Source: Sinotaia quadrata
Taxonomy: Eukaryota > Mollusca > Gastropoda > Architaenioglossa > Viviparidae
DNA: 64,000 nucleotides
Reading direction: 5' to 3'
Assembly: GCA_028829895.1 (NCBI GenBank)
Contig: CM054178.1
Coordinates: 66,184,335-66,248,334 of the forward strand
Shown in pieces: positions 26,970 through 40,492 of this stretch. How positions within the stretch are numbered: the first letter of the stretch is position 1; every line of letters begins with the position of its first letter. The notes under the pieces were generated by a model. It had not been told where the DNA came from. It saw nothing but the letters and a program-made list of their open reading frames with translations, and did not search any database. A program made the translations under genes and the position numbers.

Positions 26970-27365
26970 TGCTGCAATGTATTCTGTTCACTGTGTGTTG
27001 TGATGTATTTTGTTCACTGTGTGATGTGATGTATTATGTTCACTGTGTGATGTGATGTATTCTGTTCACTGTGTTGATGTATTTTGTTCACTGTTTGTTG
27101 TGATGTATTCTGTTCACTGTGTTTTGTAATGTATTATGTTCACTGTGCTTTGTGATGTATTCTGTTAACTGTGATGTATTTTGTTCACTGTGTGTTGTGA
27201 TGTATTCAGTTCATTGTGCATTGTGATGTATTTTGTTTACTGTGCTGTGATGCATTTTTTTCACTGTGTGTTGTGATGTGTTCTGTTCAGTGTGTCTTAT
27301 GATGTATTATGTTCACTGTGTCTTGTGATGTATTCTGTTCACTGTGTCCGTGATGTATTCTGTTC
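26970..27365. repeat. About 23-bp minisatellite, some 15 copies
   Basis: TGTGATGTATTCTGTTCACT then GTG, with frequent substitutions and several deletions. Confidence 0.92.
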
Positions 27366-28097
27366 CAGGAAGAGACTGACATCCAGGTTGTATTTGTTCT
27401 GTTCAATCCTCCTTCTTGCACAGCTAACATTTAAGAGTCTCAGAAGTGTCTTTGGTAAATGCCCTGTTGGATTTTTATTGGCTTGTTATCAGTATTGATC
27501 GTAGAGGGATTTGGGTTCCATTACTTGTTTATGTTTTTAAAATGTTTGTTATTGTTTCCTTCGAAGCTTCTTGTGAATACTACAGGGAATAATCCTTTGC
27601 ATTTTTTGTCACAGACTCGTATGTAATGTTACTCCTGATTTCTTTAGTAAGAAACATGACCACAATTAACGCGCCTTTCATTTGCAAAGGTCAGCTACAG
27701 TCATCGTTGTCGTCGTAGCAGTAGTAGTCGTATTCATCATCGTAATCATCATCAACTGTTTTAACGTCAGGGTACGCTTTCAGATTTAATGGAGCTCTCT
27801 CTCTAGTCATTAACACGTCTGTTATCCTTTTACAAGAAATTAACTTCATGCTGGAATGAGGCAGATTACTCAGTACATAACAAAAGTTGTGTACAGAAAA
27901 ACAGGAATATCTTAAAGTTGTCAAAGGTTACAGAGAGAAGAGCGAGAGGAAGTGTGGAGAAAGAGAAAGAGAAAAGGTAAAAGAGAAAAGAGAAAGAGAG
28001 AAGGAATATAGACGAAGATAGATATAAATTAAAGATTTGGGGGATGGGAGTGTTTCTTGCATTTTTAATATTCAAACTTTACAAATTTGTTGTCTAC
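27366..28097. other. Unique sequence, no gene recognised
   Basis: A short imperfect triplet stretch (GTAGTCGT, CATCATCG) lies at 27705-27755 and a GA-rich stretch at 27930-28015. Confidence 0.5.
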
Positions 28098-28389
28098 CTA
28101 CAACTCACTGACTTCCTTCGCGGTAGCTACTGAAACACACGTCATTTTCAAAGTGAAGCTTTTATCATGACGTCTAACTTGACGTAATGTGACGTCCTTG
28201 TTTGCAGAATCGAATACAATGAATTCCCGTCTGTTGTACCCGAATGACTCTTTTGCCAAAAAAAGCAGGGGAAAGAAAAACAAGAAAACAAAATATGTCG
28301 CTGTTTGGTTTAAGGCCGATGCCTGCCAGTACCTGGATGATACTGCCCAGATTTCGGCAGTACGCATGCGCACTCAGACGTCTGACTGA
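28098..28389. promoter_or_regulatory. High-complexity segment with TGACGT cluster and NRF1-like site
   Basis: TGACGT occurs at 28168, 28180 and 28190, and ACGCATGCGCAC (NRF1-like) at 28362. On plus, a possible acceptor (TTGTTTGCAG, 28198-28207) precedes a 56-codon ATG frame (28219-28389, A at -3). On minus, a 91-codon frame (28098-28373) includes a hydrophobic run FVFLFFFPLLFLA. The frames exclude each other, and neither has a recognised domain. It may be a promoter, an exon of an unknown gene, or neither. Confidence 0.3.
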
Positions 28390-28559
28390 TAAGACCCCGC
28401 CAGGCAGCGTAACAACGTGAAGTGTACTAGGGACAAAGAGTTGGAGGAAAGTTACAAAACGAAATTAAAAAATGTAAAGGAAACGAAGCATGAGTCTGTT
28501 CCCTCCTACCCACATCTTTTTTCTATATTTTTATAGTTTAGTTTGTGTGTGTTTGTTGT

Positions 28560-28914
28560 GCTTCACTCTGACTTTTTATTACCTTAGCATCTCTCTACAC
28601 GCCTTGCAACGGGGTCAATATTCCACCATCTCTCTACATGCCTTAAACAGTGGTCAATATTCCACCAATTAACATCTCTCTACTCGCCTTACACAGGGGT
28701 CAATATTCCACCAATTAACATCTCTCTACATGCCTTATCAGGGGTCAATATTCCACCAATTAAAATTTCTCTACACGCCTTACACAAGAGTTAATATTCC
28801 ACCAATTAACATCTCTCTACTCGCCTTACACAGGATTTAATATTCCACCAGATGAATACCTCATCAAGTCTTACAAAGGTATCGATATATTCACAGATTA
28901 ACATCTCTCTGCAC
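28560..28914. repeat. About 46-bp minisatellite, left part
   Basis: AACATCTCTCTACACGCCTT followed by GGGGTCAATATTCCACCAATT, about seven copies, interrupted at 28915 by a MITE. Weaker copies continue at 29085-29240. Confidence 0.9.
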
Positions 28915-29084
28915 TTGGGTGGTCCAACTTATTCAACCCCGAGGGCCACATAAACCAAAAATTTGAATGTCGCTGGCCATTCAGGAAAAAATATTTAATT
29001 ATACCATATAATTAGATAAATATGTTTTGTATTGAGCTCGGGACACAAAACAATTCTGCGCGGGACTGCAGTTGGACCACGCTG
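28915..29084. mobile_element. hAT-type MITE, about 170 bp
   Basis: The left end TTGGGTGGTCCAAC and right end GTTGGACCACGCTG form imperfect inverted repeats sharing TGGTCCAACT. CCCGAGGGCCACATAAA behind the left end is typical of animal hAT MITEs. Flanking 8-mers CTCTGCAC and CTCTACCC agree at 6 of 8 positions, as expected of a hAT target duplication. It interrupts the 46-bp array. There is no coding capacity. Confidence 0.6.
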
Positions 29085-29245
29085 CTCTACCCACACACAC
29101 TAAACTGGTGTCGATCTATACACTAGTTAAATCTCTCCACTTCCTTACACCGGTCTCGACATATCCGCCAGTTAGCAACTCTACACGCCTTATAATTGTG
29201 TCGATATACCCACAGTCCACGTCTATGAACCATACAACAGTATCA

Positions 29246-29450
29246 ATGGGTCAACTAGCTAGGAACTCTTTACGAGTTTTACAGTAATAACAATGAGTCA
29301 ACTAGCTAGGAACTCTTTACGAGTTTTGCAGTAATAACAATGAGTCAACTAGCTAGGAACTCTTTACGAGTTTTACAGTAATAACAATGAGTCAACTAGC
29401 TAGGAACTCTTTAAGAGTTTTACAATAATAACAATGAGTCAAGTAGCTAG
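29246..29450. repeat. 47-bp tandem repeat, 4-5 copies
   Basis: CAATGAGTCAACTAGCTAGG then AACTCTTTACGAGTTTTACA. Confidence 0.95.
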
Positions 29451-29504
29451 AATCTCTCTACGCGTCTAACAAAAGCATCTATATCTATATCTATATACAG
29501 TAGC

Positions 29505-30020
29505 TTGCATCTAAGTACCACACAATAGTGACTATACAACCACTAGTTTCGTCTAAGTGCCACACAGAAATGAAAATACAAACACTAGTTTCGTCTAAAT
29601 GCCACCCAATAGTGAATATACAGCCCCTAATAAGTGCCACACAACAGAGAATTTACAGCCACTAATTTCATGTAAATGCCACACAGTAGTGACTATAGCT
29701 AATTGTGTCACATAATAGAGACTATACATCTACCAGTAAGTGCCACACAATAGTGACTATACAGCTATTAGTAAGTGTCACACAACAGAAACTATACAGC
29801 TACTAGTGTCACACAATAGAGCAATAGAGACTATATAGCTACTAGTAAGTGTCCCACAATAGAGATTATACTGCTACTAGTAAGTGTCCCACAATAGAGA
29901 TTATACTGCTACTAGTAAGTGTCACGCAATAGTAACTATATATCCACTAGTAAGCACCACACATTAGTGACTATACAATCACTAATTTTCATCTCTGTAA
30001 GCGTCCACAATTAGTGACAA
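29505..30020. repeat. About 35-bp minisatellite, some 14 copies
   Basis: TAAGTGCCACACAATAGTGA then CTATACAGCCACTAG, considerably diverged. Confidence 0.9.
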
Positions 30021-30551
30021 TAAGTTCACTCAACTTGGCAGTTTGTGTGTGTCGATCTATCTTAATATCAATAGACCGACCTTCACATAAGCACAATGTT
30101 ATTTCAATATTTATCGACGTGCAAAGCCCAGTTCACGTCAGTGTGTTTGTCTGCGTGTATCTATGTATTAATTATCTGTCTTCCTTGCCTTTCCATTACG
30201 AAATCTACTTTTCTGCATGCCGTCCCCTGATCTTTACATTTCTTACAGTTTCAACATCAATCGTTGAGAGACCGAGTACATCTGTACTGCAAAACAAGAA
30301 CCGGCAATGACTTAAAAGTGTAAACAACCCAAACAAACCAGAAAACCCTTGTTGAAACTGTCTAGCTTGAATCGCTCTTGTAGGTGTGTCGCCTTGGCTA
30401 CATGTGAAAGAGAAATACAGTTTGTAAGCACTTTCTGCAAAGCAAAAAAGGGATTATTACTTACATTATGTTAGGTATGAAGCAAAAACCTATTTTAAAG
30501 AAAGTAAATGAGTAAATTAGTGAGTGTAGGATTGATTGGCAGAGTGATTTT
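30020..30551. other. Unique sequence, no gene recognised
   Basis: A 98-codon frame at 30014-30310 lacks known motifs. Confidence 0.45.
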
Positions 30552-30694
30552 GTGTTGGAGTAAATTTGCCTATCCCTATTTCTAGACTTGTTTGTTATAT
30601 AAATTGTTAAATTGTCGAAGTGACCCGACCTTGGGCACTCCTTACGATGGTATTTTTGTAAGTGTCAGAGGGCAGTAAACAACTTGAGTTGAGA
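30552..30694 (+). mobile_element. 144-bp dispersed repeat, copy 2
   Basis: Direct partner of 25667-25810; the block around AGTGACCCGACCTTGGGCA is the best preserved. Confidence 0.75.
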
Positions 30695-31740
30695 ATTTGC
30701 TAGAAATTGCTGATGCAATGCAAACCATTTCCAACTGGGTGAGTAGTTTTATTATCCAATGGTTAAGATTTACGAGAACAAGATTATCCAAAGGGCTGAG
30801 ATAAAAAATTTACCTGATGTAGAGAATTCTATTGTCTAATCACTTGAATTTGGTATGACAAGAAATCCGGTCATGAAAGGAATCCGTTAGCTTAATGGTG
30901 AGTTAACTGACGGATTGAGAGAGAATGGACTTTGAAACTATTTTATGCATTTTTGCTATTGATATGGTATACTTGCATTTTAAATAGAGATGTATTATGT
31001 GAGTAGACTATTATTTTTACAAATTGTGAAACTAAGATGCTCTTGTGTAGTATGCTAAATACTTGACATCATTCCTTGAACTTGTTCATAAACTATTAAA
31101 CTGTATTTATTATGCTATTTGCATGTATCAGGCTAATAAATAATGTTGCAGGAAACTAAGTTAAGACTTGAATGTAAGAAAGAATGGAGTTAAAGATGAA
31201 TAAACAGGAAAAAAATAAGGAAACTTAGCATTTGTTCCCTGATTATATTATACAGGGAAAAGAGCAGCCTTTCCTTGTTTTATCTGAATCTCCCAGTTTA
31301 CTTATTATAAACCTCTATGACCTTGGTACACACGAGAAGTATTTACCACAGTGTGTAAGTGTAAGGAATACACTGCACTCTATTGATGTATGGTGGCAAG
31401 GTATACTGACTACATCGAGCAATTTCTGGTACATAGAAGTGTGCTCCATGTTAGCCTGGAGAGAATAGCAGCTAATCAGTGTTCTACAATTTGAGAATGG
31501 AAACACGTGGAATTAACAGTAATAACGTAAACAACAAACTTGTGGCTTTGTTACAACGTGTGAAAGACGACCTCAACTTCACCTCTAGAAGATTATGTAG
31601 AAACTATTATCACTTTTCTTTTATATCTCCATTTCTGTTCTGTGATAAGAACTATCCTGCGATTTGTATTGACACTAATCTATTGAAGTGTGTATTAGGA
31701 TATAAGACTGTGTAATGTGTAGATATTAAAATTATTTGAA
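30695..31740. other. AT-rich unique sequence, no gene recognised
   Basis: Two 78-codon frames (31232-31468 and 31479-31715) lack known motifs. Confidence 0.45.
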
Positions 31741-32161
31741 CATGGTTTCATTGAAATATTGATGTCAAGTAAACTTTTTCATTGTATTTGTTATAAAAAT
31801 CATGCTTGGTTGTTGATTTAATAAATTTATTGACCTTCTTGCACATATTGATAACCGTATGTTGGAGAAGAAAGTGGTGGAGAAAAGCAGAGCGTGCTAA
31901 ATATAGATTAAAAGACTGGTTTATTTTCTTCTTTTGTAAGAAGTTTTCCACCTATGGAACTATTGTATGATTGTAAATGTTTGCCGTTAATGTTGTGGAG
32001 GAGAGAAAACTTTTAGAGCGCCCGCATATCCACGAAGTGAGAGAGACGAGTGATGTCTGCTGGATATTATTAATATAGTAAATTAAAATTCTCATCAATT
32101 GTAATTAATTATAGATGATTAATAAATAATAATCATAACCATTGGTGGCGTTGGCGTCACA
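31741..32161 (-). mobile_element. 421-bp dispersed repeat, copy B (inverted)
   Basis: Reverse complement of copy A at 18106-18533. On the minus strand it contains a 67-codon frame at 31748-31951 whose C-terminal half matches the degraded reading of copy A. No terminal repeats or target duplications are certain. Confidence 0.8.
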
Positions 32162-32399
32162 AACTGATTGATTTATCCCGCTGGGGGGGTGGATAAGTCA
32201 CGGCAGCAAAACATGGGGGTGAGAAGAGAGGAAAGCGACTGGGTACAAGAAAAATGTTAGAGGTGGCAAACATGCTTGTACTCCTTGTACTCTTTCATAC
32301 TGAAGATTTTAGAGTTATTTCCTCTTACAACTACGACGTCTGATTGCTCATTATGATGCGGGTGGAAAGGGATGTGAGTTGCCTCTTTTAGCTCGGACA

Positions 32400-32640
32400 G
32401 TTTTCAGTGCTCAGGCACTGCTCATTTGAGCACAGATATGTCAAGAAAGTAAAAGTATCAGACATAGGGCTGTCTATTTTTAGTGTTCATTAGTGTTCAT
32501 TGCACTGTTGAATTCAGCACAGATACGCCAAGAATGTGTGTGCTTTTTAATGTTCATTAGTGTTCATTGCTCAGGCACTGCTCAGTTTAGCACAGTTATG
32601 TCAGGAATGTAAAAGTGTCAGACATAGGGCTGTGTATTTT
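32400..32640. repeat. Imperfect duplication
   Basis: GTCAGACATAGGGCTGT and TTCATTAGTGTTCATTGC recur in two to three diverged copies. Confidence 0.7.
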
Positions 32641-32641
32641 C

Positions 32642-33545
32642 CTAAATACAGTTGATTTCTGTTTATTTCTTGGCTTGTTTGATTACTAATTTTATTGCCT
32701 AATAGTTATTTTAAAATGTCTATTTTATATTATTTATTTTTCTTTTGTTTCTTCAAAATATACAAAAGGCAGTTGCCAGCCAACGTTGTTACACTCTTCT
32801 GCGAAATAAACTGAAGTGGGCATGAGAAAGAAATGTAGAGTTGTTGTAAGGCAGTTTTAGTTAGAGTAACTTTATAGCGTCAAATTGTATCTCAGTAGAT
32901 GTAACAACTTTAAATGCGATAAAATGTCTTGCAATAAATGTATTTGAAAAAAAAAAATGTTTTATATATATATATAGAGAGAGAGAGACATACCACTTAG
33001 TATGTTCAGCTTAGTTCACTCCATTCATCTATTAACCCATTACTTAAATGGATTTTTGTAGGACAAGTGTTCTTTTCATTTAAGTCGAGTGTTTAATTTG
33101 TATGATTTCATCTTAATCTAACATGTAGGAAAATATAAAGGATTATCAAAGGTCCACGTATCCAAATATTCAATGACAGCTTTATTGGGATGTTTTTTCG
33201 TTTTATTCCCCGCATTAACGTAGTTCGGGAGCTATAACTGCTTAATTTTTCTGACATAACTTTAGAAATAATTCTTTGCTAAATCTTCATTTACTGAATG
33301 ACATAAGACTTTGATTATATTATCTGCCATTTCTTTTAGCCAATCTTTAAATTTAATTCGTTTTATCGACACTATTATACTTCTTGTTTCTTTTGACCAT
33401 TACATGTCGCTTTTGTCTTCCTTTCAGGAACCACAACACTTGCTTTTTCGAGTTTTCCATTAATCTGCATCCGTGCACAATTTCATTTTCTTTAAGGAAA
33501 ACATTTTTTATACGAACTTTTTAAAAGAACATCGTAACTGAGAGC
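32642..33545. other. AT-rich unique sequence
   Basis: A short (TA)n(GA)n at 32963-32988; otherwise nothing recognised. Confidence 0.5.
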
Positions 33546-33549
33546 GCGT

Positions 33550-33626
<77 letters not shown>
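33550..33626. repeat. (CA)n microsatellite
   Basis: About 38 pure CA units. Confidence 0.97.
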
Positions 33627-33628
<2 letters not shown>

Positions 33629-33904
33629 TTCGAGAAAATTCCTGTCTTCTTTCTTTCTTGGCTCGACCACTGCATGCCTGTCGCTTCTTTATCACGCCTG
33701 GCTAATTACTTTGATACTTCAAACTTTGTCTATCTTCGAGAGCTTGGAACTAGCGATAGTCCGTCATGGCACATCGGAACCTTTCTTTCTCGAAGCCCTC
33801 GCGACTCGCCTCTTTGCATGACTTTATCATATCATTTTCATGATAATGCCCCAAGACTCGAGCAGCCGTTAGTTAGTGTATCTATAGATTGTATGTAAGA
33901 CCTG

Positions 33905-34205
33905 AAACGGAACGAGTATAAAGTTGTACATCTCGGCTCTTTCGGCGTTTAGTTTTCTCCGGGGTGATGTCAGTGATGGAAATTACCTTTTTGTGTCTGT
34001 GTGTTTGCGGTATGACACTTTTCACTCCGTCGGTGTGTGCGTTTGCACTCGCGCATTAGTTTGCGTGTTGGGATTCCAATTCCTGAATTAATTGTGCGTG
34101 TATGTGTGTGTATATATATGTGTGTGTATTTTTTTGTGTTTGCATTATTGATTTTTCCTTGACTTCTCGAGAGTGATGTGGGATTTGTGACGTCACAAAC
34201 GTGGA
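33905..34205 (+). promoter_or_regulatory. Possible core promoter region
   Basis: TATAAAG at 33917 lies about 30 bp before a pyrimidine-flanked initiator-like region, and a palindromic CRE TGACGTCA sits at about 34188. The region from 33640 to 34480 is GC-balanced and unique. No open frame of note follows, so any transcript start would be of a non-coding exon. Confidence 0.22.
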
Positions 34206-34209
34206 CCCT

Positions 34210-35020
34210 GCTAAAGCATCAAGCCGACGGGAGCCACGAATATAGTATTCTTATTCACCTGACAATACATTTCTGTTCGTCGTCAGATGCCAAGGGACGT
34301 TGATTTTGCGCACTGGCGCAAAGCAGTAGACGTCCTTGCTCGTTGTTCTAGATTTGGGCCGGATGTGTGCGTACAAAGTATTGTTTGATTTTCGCTGAAG
34401 AGTTTTATCGGAGAATGTGTAAAATTCGTGAAAACAGCGAGGATCATTTTTACGACTTGTCAGGCGCGATTCTATAACAAAATGTTCAGTAGCCTTTCCC
34501 TGGCCATCTGTGTATATTCAACTCAAAGAGTAGCTATGAAAATTTGTCGTGTATCAATCTATGTGTTGGACCTACAGTCCGGTTAGTGCTGTGAACAAGG
34601 CGTTCACTTGTCAATGTGGAATTCTGTTCGTTGGGCACACTATTATGAAGGGGTTCTGTAAACAAAGCGTTGGTTCTTCATAACCGTGATGCACACACAC
34701 GTATTGAATACCCCGATTGGATTCCACGGAGAAAACATGGTGAATGCTGGAGAGAGCTGACAGGACACAAAAAAAAAATATTACGTAACACATTAACTAG
34801 AATTATGTATTTCTGAATCGTCGTTTGATTTTTTGTCGTTGACAACGAGTGACGTAATGGCTGGTTTGAAATCAGACTTTAGCGTCACTTTCCAAAGCAG
34901 TAATATTCAAGTAATCAAAAATAAAATTAACAAACATTATTTATAACTATGGATGTTAGTTCCTAAGTCAGATTCTGTTCACATCTAAGCAAATTATCCT
35001 TCCATTCATTCAACTATTTA
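34210..35020. other. Unique sequence, no gene recognised
   Basis: No domain, RNA gene or repeat seen. Confidence 0.5.
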
Positions 35021-35175
35021 AAAGTCTTCAGCGTGTTTATTAATAGTTCCATTTATATTTTAGTTTATTTCAAAGTCTTCAGCGTGTTTATTAATAGTTA
35101 CATTTATATTTTAGTTTATTTCAAAGTCTTTAGCGTGTTTATTAATAGTTACATTTATATTTTAGTTTATTTCAA
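35021..35175. repeat. 51-bp tandem repeat, 3 copies
   Basis: AAAGTCTTCAGCGTGTTTAT at 35021, 35072 and 35123. Confidence 0.95.
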
Positions 35176-35342
35176 AGAATTTTCTTTTTATGAAATATGA
35201 TGTGAAAATAAATACGGACAATGGAGGCGCCAGAAATAAACAGAAACAAAACAAAATGGACAGAAAAACAGAAAAACCTATTCATAGGTAAATAGAATAT
35301 AGAGTGGTGGATACATGGTTGATTAGGTGATTGACAGCTTGG

Positions 35343-35345
35343 ATG

Positions 35346-35432
<87 letters not shown>
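35343..35432. repeat. (GATA)n microsatellite
   Basis: About 22 pure GATA units on plus. Confidence 0.97.
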
Positions 35433-35434
<2 letters not shown>

Positions 35435-36760
35435 ATAGATGACTGAAGGACAAATAAACAAGTAGGAAGAGTGTGTGCAAGAGAGAAGGAGAGAAGGTTG
35501 AATAAAAAGAAAAAGGGAGGGCAGACACTGATACAACACGCCCTTTAACTATTGTAAAATAATTTCTGGCCAAGCAATTGGTTTGCTTGTATACTCAGAA
35601 GAATAGGCAATTCCAGACATTCCATTGAAAAACCGATTACAGCCGCACTCGAAATATTTCAATGGAAACATTCTCATTCTGTGATAACCTTACTGCGCAG
35701 AGCCTGAAAATAGCAAACAACATATCTATTTGTATTCCATAAATAGATATTTGAAAATAAATCAATGAATTGTCTTTTGATGTTACTTGTCACATTATGC
35801 ATTGAAACCAAAAACGCAAATATTTCAGAGTATTTCCTGAGAATTTTAAATAAGCAATAAGAATTCATGCTTTAGAAACAAAAATTTACTGATGTTGGAT
35901 TATCTTGTCAGTCTCGTATATTTTTATTTCCGCGCCCATCAACGCAGCCGATGTGATTTTCTGAATTATCGAATTGCTTTTAGATCTATTCCATTTTTTT
36001 GAAAGTGAAAAAAACGCGTGCGATATACCGAACAAAAAACAAATTGTACAATTTCATCACACCAGTGTCAGGGATATTTTGTCGTGTTGTTTTTATTGTT
36101 TTATATTTTACATTTAACTCTTCGTCCCTAAAAGAAATAACATTTACATTGTTTTTTTCTTGCTTTCGTTGAATTCAGTTTTTAAAGATGTTTTATTCTG
36201 ATTTAATTTTTTTGAAGAATGAAGACAATAATCTAAGTTTTATGATAATTATCATTGGTGGGAGGGGGGAGTCAGACGGTGTCTGAGGTCTTCTTGCAGA
36301 ACTTTGTTTTACATTTCTGGTGGATCTTGCATCTGTCCGTCGGTGCTTGTGGTAGCTTGCACACACGTACGCACGCAGGCACATTGCCGTTACACGGAGA
36401 CAGCACAATGAACTATTGTCGACTGTTGTTTTTAAGAACGCCTTTCTTTTATTGGAATCACAGACTGTTTAACGCCATTTTCCGTCGCTTGAACTTGAGA
36501 CTCGATAGACTGAAAATAGGATTCGGCCATTGTTGGATTTCGAAAACTTCGCTGGAATTAAGAATGCATTTGCCTATCACGTGACTTGGAGACGAAAACG
36601 ACTTATTAAATTTTAATTGTGGAGTATTGTTCTCATCAAGTTCTTTTGGGAATTCATAGTTGTTGCCATTACATGTAAATAGTGAACACTCCAGTTCCTT
36701 GAAAGACAACACATGGAAGACCTGTGTGCCCATATTCCCTGCTTTGGCTAGACAGGCACA
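35435..36760. other. Unique sequence, no gene recognised
   Basis: 36255-36584 has a 109-codon frame with balanced base use but no recognised domain. Confidence 0.4.
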
Positions 36761-36832
36761 GGTACGTCACTTTATGTGTGCAAACTACCCTTTTAAGGTA
36801 CGTCACTTTATGTGTGCAAACTACCCTTTTAA
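36761..36832. repeat. 36-bp direct duplication
   Basis: GGTACGTCACTTTATGTGTG at 36761 and 36797. Confidence 0.95.
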
Positions 36833-38235
36833 AAAAGTGTAAGTTTTTGTACGTGTTTGTGTCAAACTTTGAGGTTTCTATTTTGGTCACTGTAGACCAG
36901 TGTGTGAATGACTTGATGACTAAAAAGAGAGGAACGCTACACACATATAAAAAAACAGGTACAAAAACGAAATAGAGAAAGAATAATTGAATTTCTTACT
37001 TTTTATTTTTTTAGTCTTCCTCTAATTATGAGTCTCTCAATTCAACACAATATAGTTTTTATATATAGATATATACCAATTTAATATATACCATTTTTTA
37101 AATAGCACGTTTCCCTTTTCCTGCTTATTTCTATGATTTTTTCTAACTTTCCGTTTCCATTTTTATTATAATGAATAATGCTGATAATGAGTTATGTATT
37201 GTGTTTTGTAAGCTTGCTTGCACAATTTAGAATTGTGTGAGAGGCTGTCTGTTGTGAGTTTTCAACACATTGCAAAATACTCGTGTTGTAGACAGAATAA
37301 AGCATTCCTCTTGTAGTCGGTATTGATATAGTGTCGTCTTTCATTCCCATCTTGTTTCTTCTTGACGCTTTTAGATTTCGTTTTATGTTGACGTTGTGCT
37401 TCAGCAAGTAAGTGACGTCAACATTAGATTTTGCAGAGAAAACTTTTATACTGGGTCTGTGTTAATCGAAATACTCGGAACACCAGAAAATGAGCAAATG
37501 ATGATGATGGTGGTGGTGGTGGTGGTGGTGGTGATGATGATTATGATGCATTAGTAAATGTTCATGGAAGCACAATTTAAATTCTTGAATTAATACGTGT
37601 AAGATCGAATGCTAGAATATTAGCCTCTATAGTTACTTGGATTAATTGTATTTTAAAAAAAAATAGATGTACTAGAATACCTAAACAATAATAGTAAATG
37701 AATTTATTGAAACAAATATCAATTACTCTACTAGTGTTAATTGTTCTCTAGCAAGAAATAACTATATCAATAATCATTTTAAAAATATTCATTATATATT
37801 AATGAATGACACTGAATAATGAATCAATCAAAATTCACCAATCGGTCATTCAAATTAAAATTTAACGAGCAATCTTATTGAAAGTAAAATAATTATTTTA
37901 GTACCTTCGTCAACATTGAGACGTGATTTTGCCTTTGTGTAAACAGCACACGGCGACTGTGCAAGTGAATTTTTAAGTTCTTAAAGGGATCTACCCGCCT
38001 TGTTCCTTACCTGTGGATCTCTCGATCACACTTTAACCAAACGGCCGCGGACTAAATCCTTGTATACCTTATTGTTGAGGTGTTGGAAGGTCACTCATCC
38101 ATACAAAGACGCTCTTAACTGCCTTTCATTATAAGTTTGCCGACAATGTTTGAAAACAGTTACTAGTGCTTGTTAGTGGTTGACGTTTTATTGTTCTGTT
38201 TGACCACGTCGTAGGGAGTTAAGGGAGTGAGGTGT
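36833..38235. other. AT-rich unique sequence
   Basis: It includes a GGT/GAT triplet run at 37503-37545. Nothing else recognised. Confidence 0.5.
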
Positions 38236-38237
38236 GT

Positions 38238-38249
38238 GCATGCGTGCGT

Positions 38250-38281
<32 letters not shown>

Positions 38282-38490
38282 CGTGCGTGCGTATGTGTGT
38301 GTGATTGAATGAAATGTTAATACTTGAGACAAGGTAGGTTTGGGGGAGTAAGGATATACACTGTTCGAGGTGGGTGGGCGACACGCGTCTTCGTTATGTT
38401 AACTTAGTTGAGGGAAGAAACACAGTCATAAACACACACACATACACACGCACATACATACACCCCCTCCACACACACACACACACACGT
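38238..38490. repeat. GT-rich and CA-rich simple repeats
   Basis: Imperfect (GT)n with GCGTGCGTGC at 38240-38302; (CA)n at 38431-38489. Confidence 0.85.
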
Positions 38491-38551
38491 TAGGAGATCG
38501 TTTATAATCTCATCTAAGAGAGGGATAGAAAACGTAAACACCGTTCTCACA

Positions 38552-38815
38552 TCTTATTTCATCCACACCTTACTTCATCCACACCTTACTTCATCCACAC
38601 CCTACTTCATCTACACTTATCTCATCCACACCTTACTTCATCCACACCTTACTTCGTCTACACTTATCTCATCCACACCTTACTTCATCCACACCTTACT
38701 TCATCTACACTTATCTCATCCACACCTTAGCTCATTCACACCTTATCTCATCCACACCTTATCAATCTCATCCACACCTTAGCTCATCCACAACTTACTT
38801 CATCCACACCTTAAT
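38552..38815. repeat. About 16-bp minisatellite, some 16 copies
   Basis: TCATCCACACCTTACT with TACACTTATC variants. Confidence 0.93.
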
Positions 38816-38985
38816 CATTTACATATTACCATAGCAGTGAATGTTAGCATATCTTCAGTCCTTTAGTTCGGTAAACAGTGACTTCGCGCACCAATGCAAA
38901 CTCACAGTTACATATTTTTCCTCTCTAGGAATAGTGATTTTTTGTTGTTCAATTGATAATTATTTTGGAGTAATTCAAACACTGG

Positions 38986-40375
<1,390 letters not shown>

Positions 40376-40492
40376 TTAATGATGTTTGATAACCCACTTT
40401 ATGTTCTTGATGTTTGATAACCCACTTTATGTTTTTGATGTTTGATAACCCACTTTATGTTCTTGATGTTTGATAACCCACTTTATGTTCTT
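40376..40492. repeat. 28-bp tandem repeat, 4 copies
   Basis: GATGTTTGATAACCCACTTT then ATGTTCTT. Confidence 0.96.
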
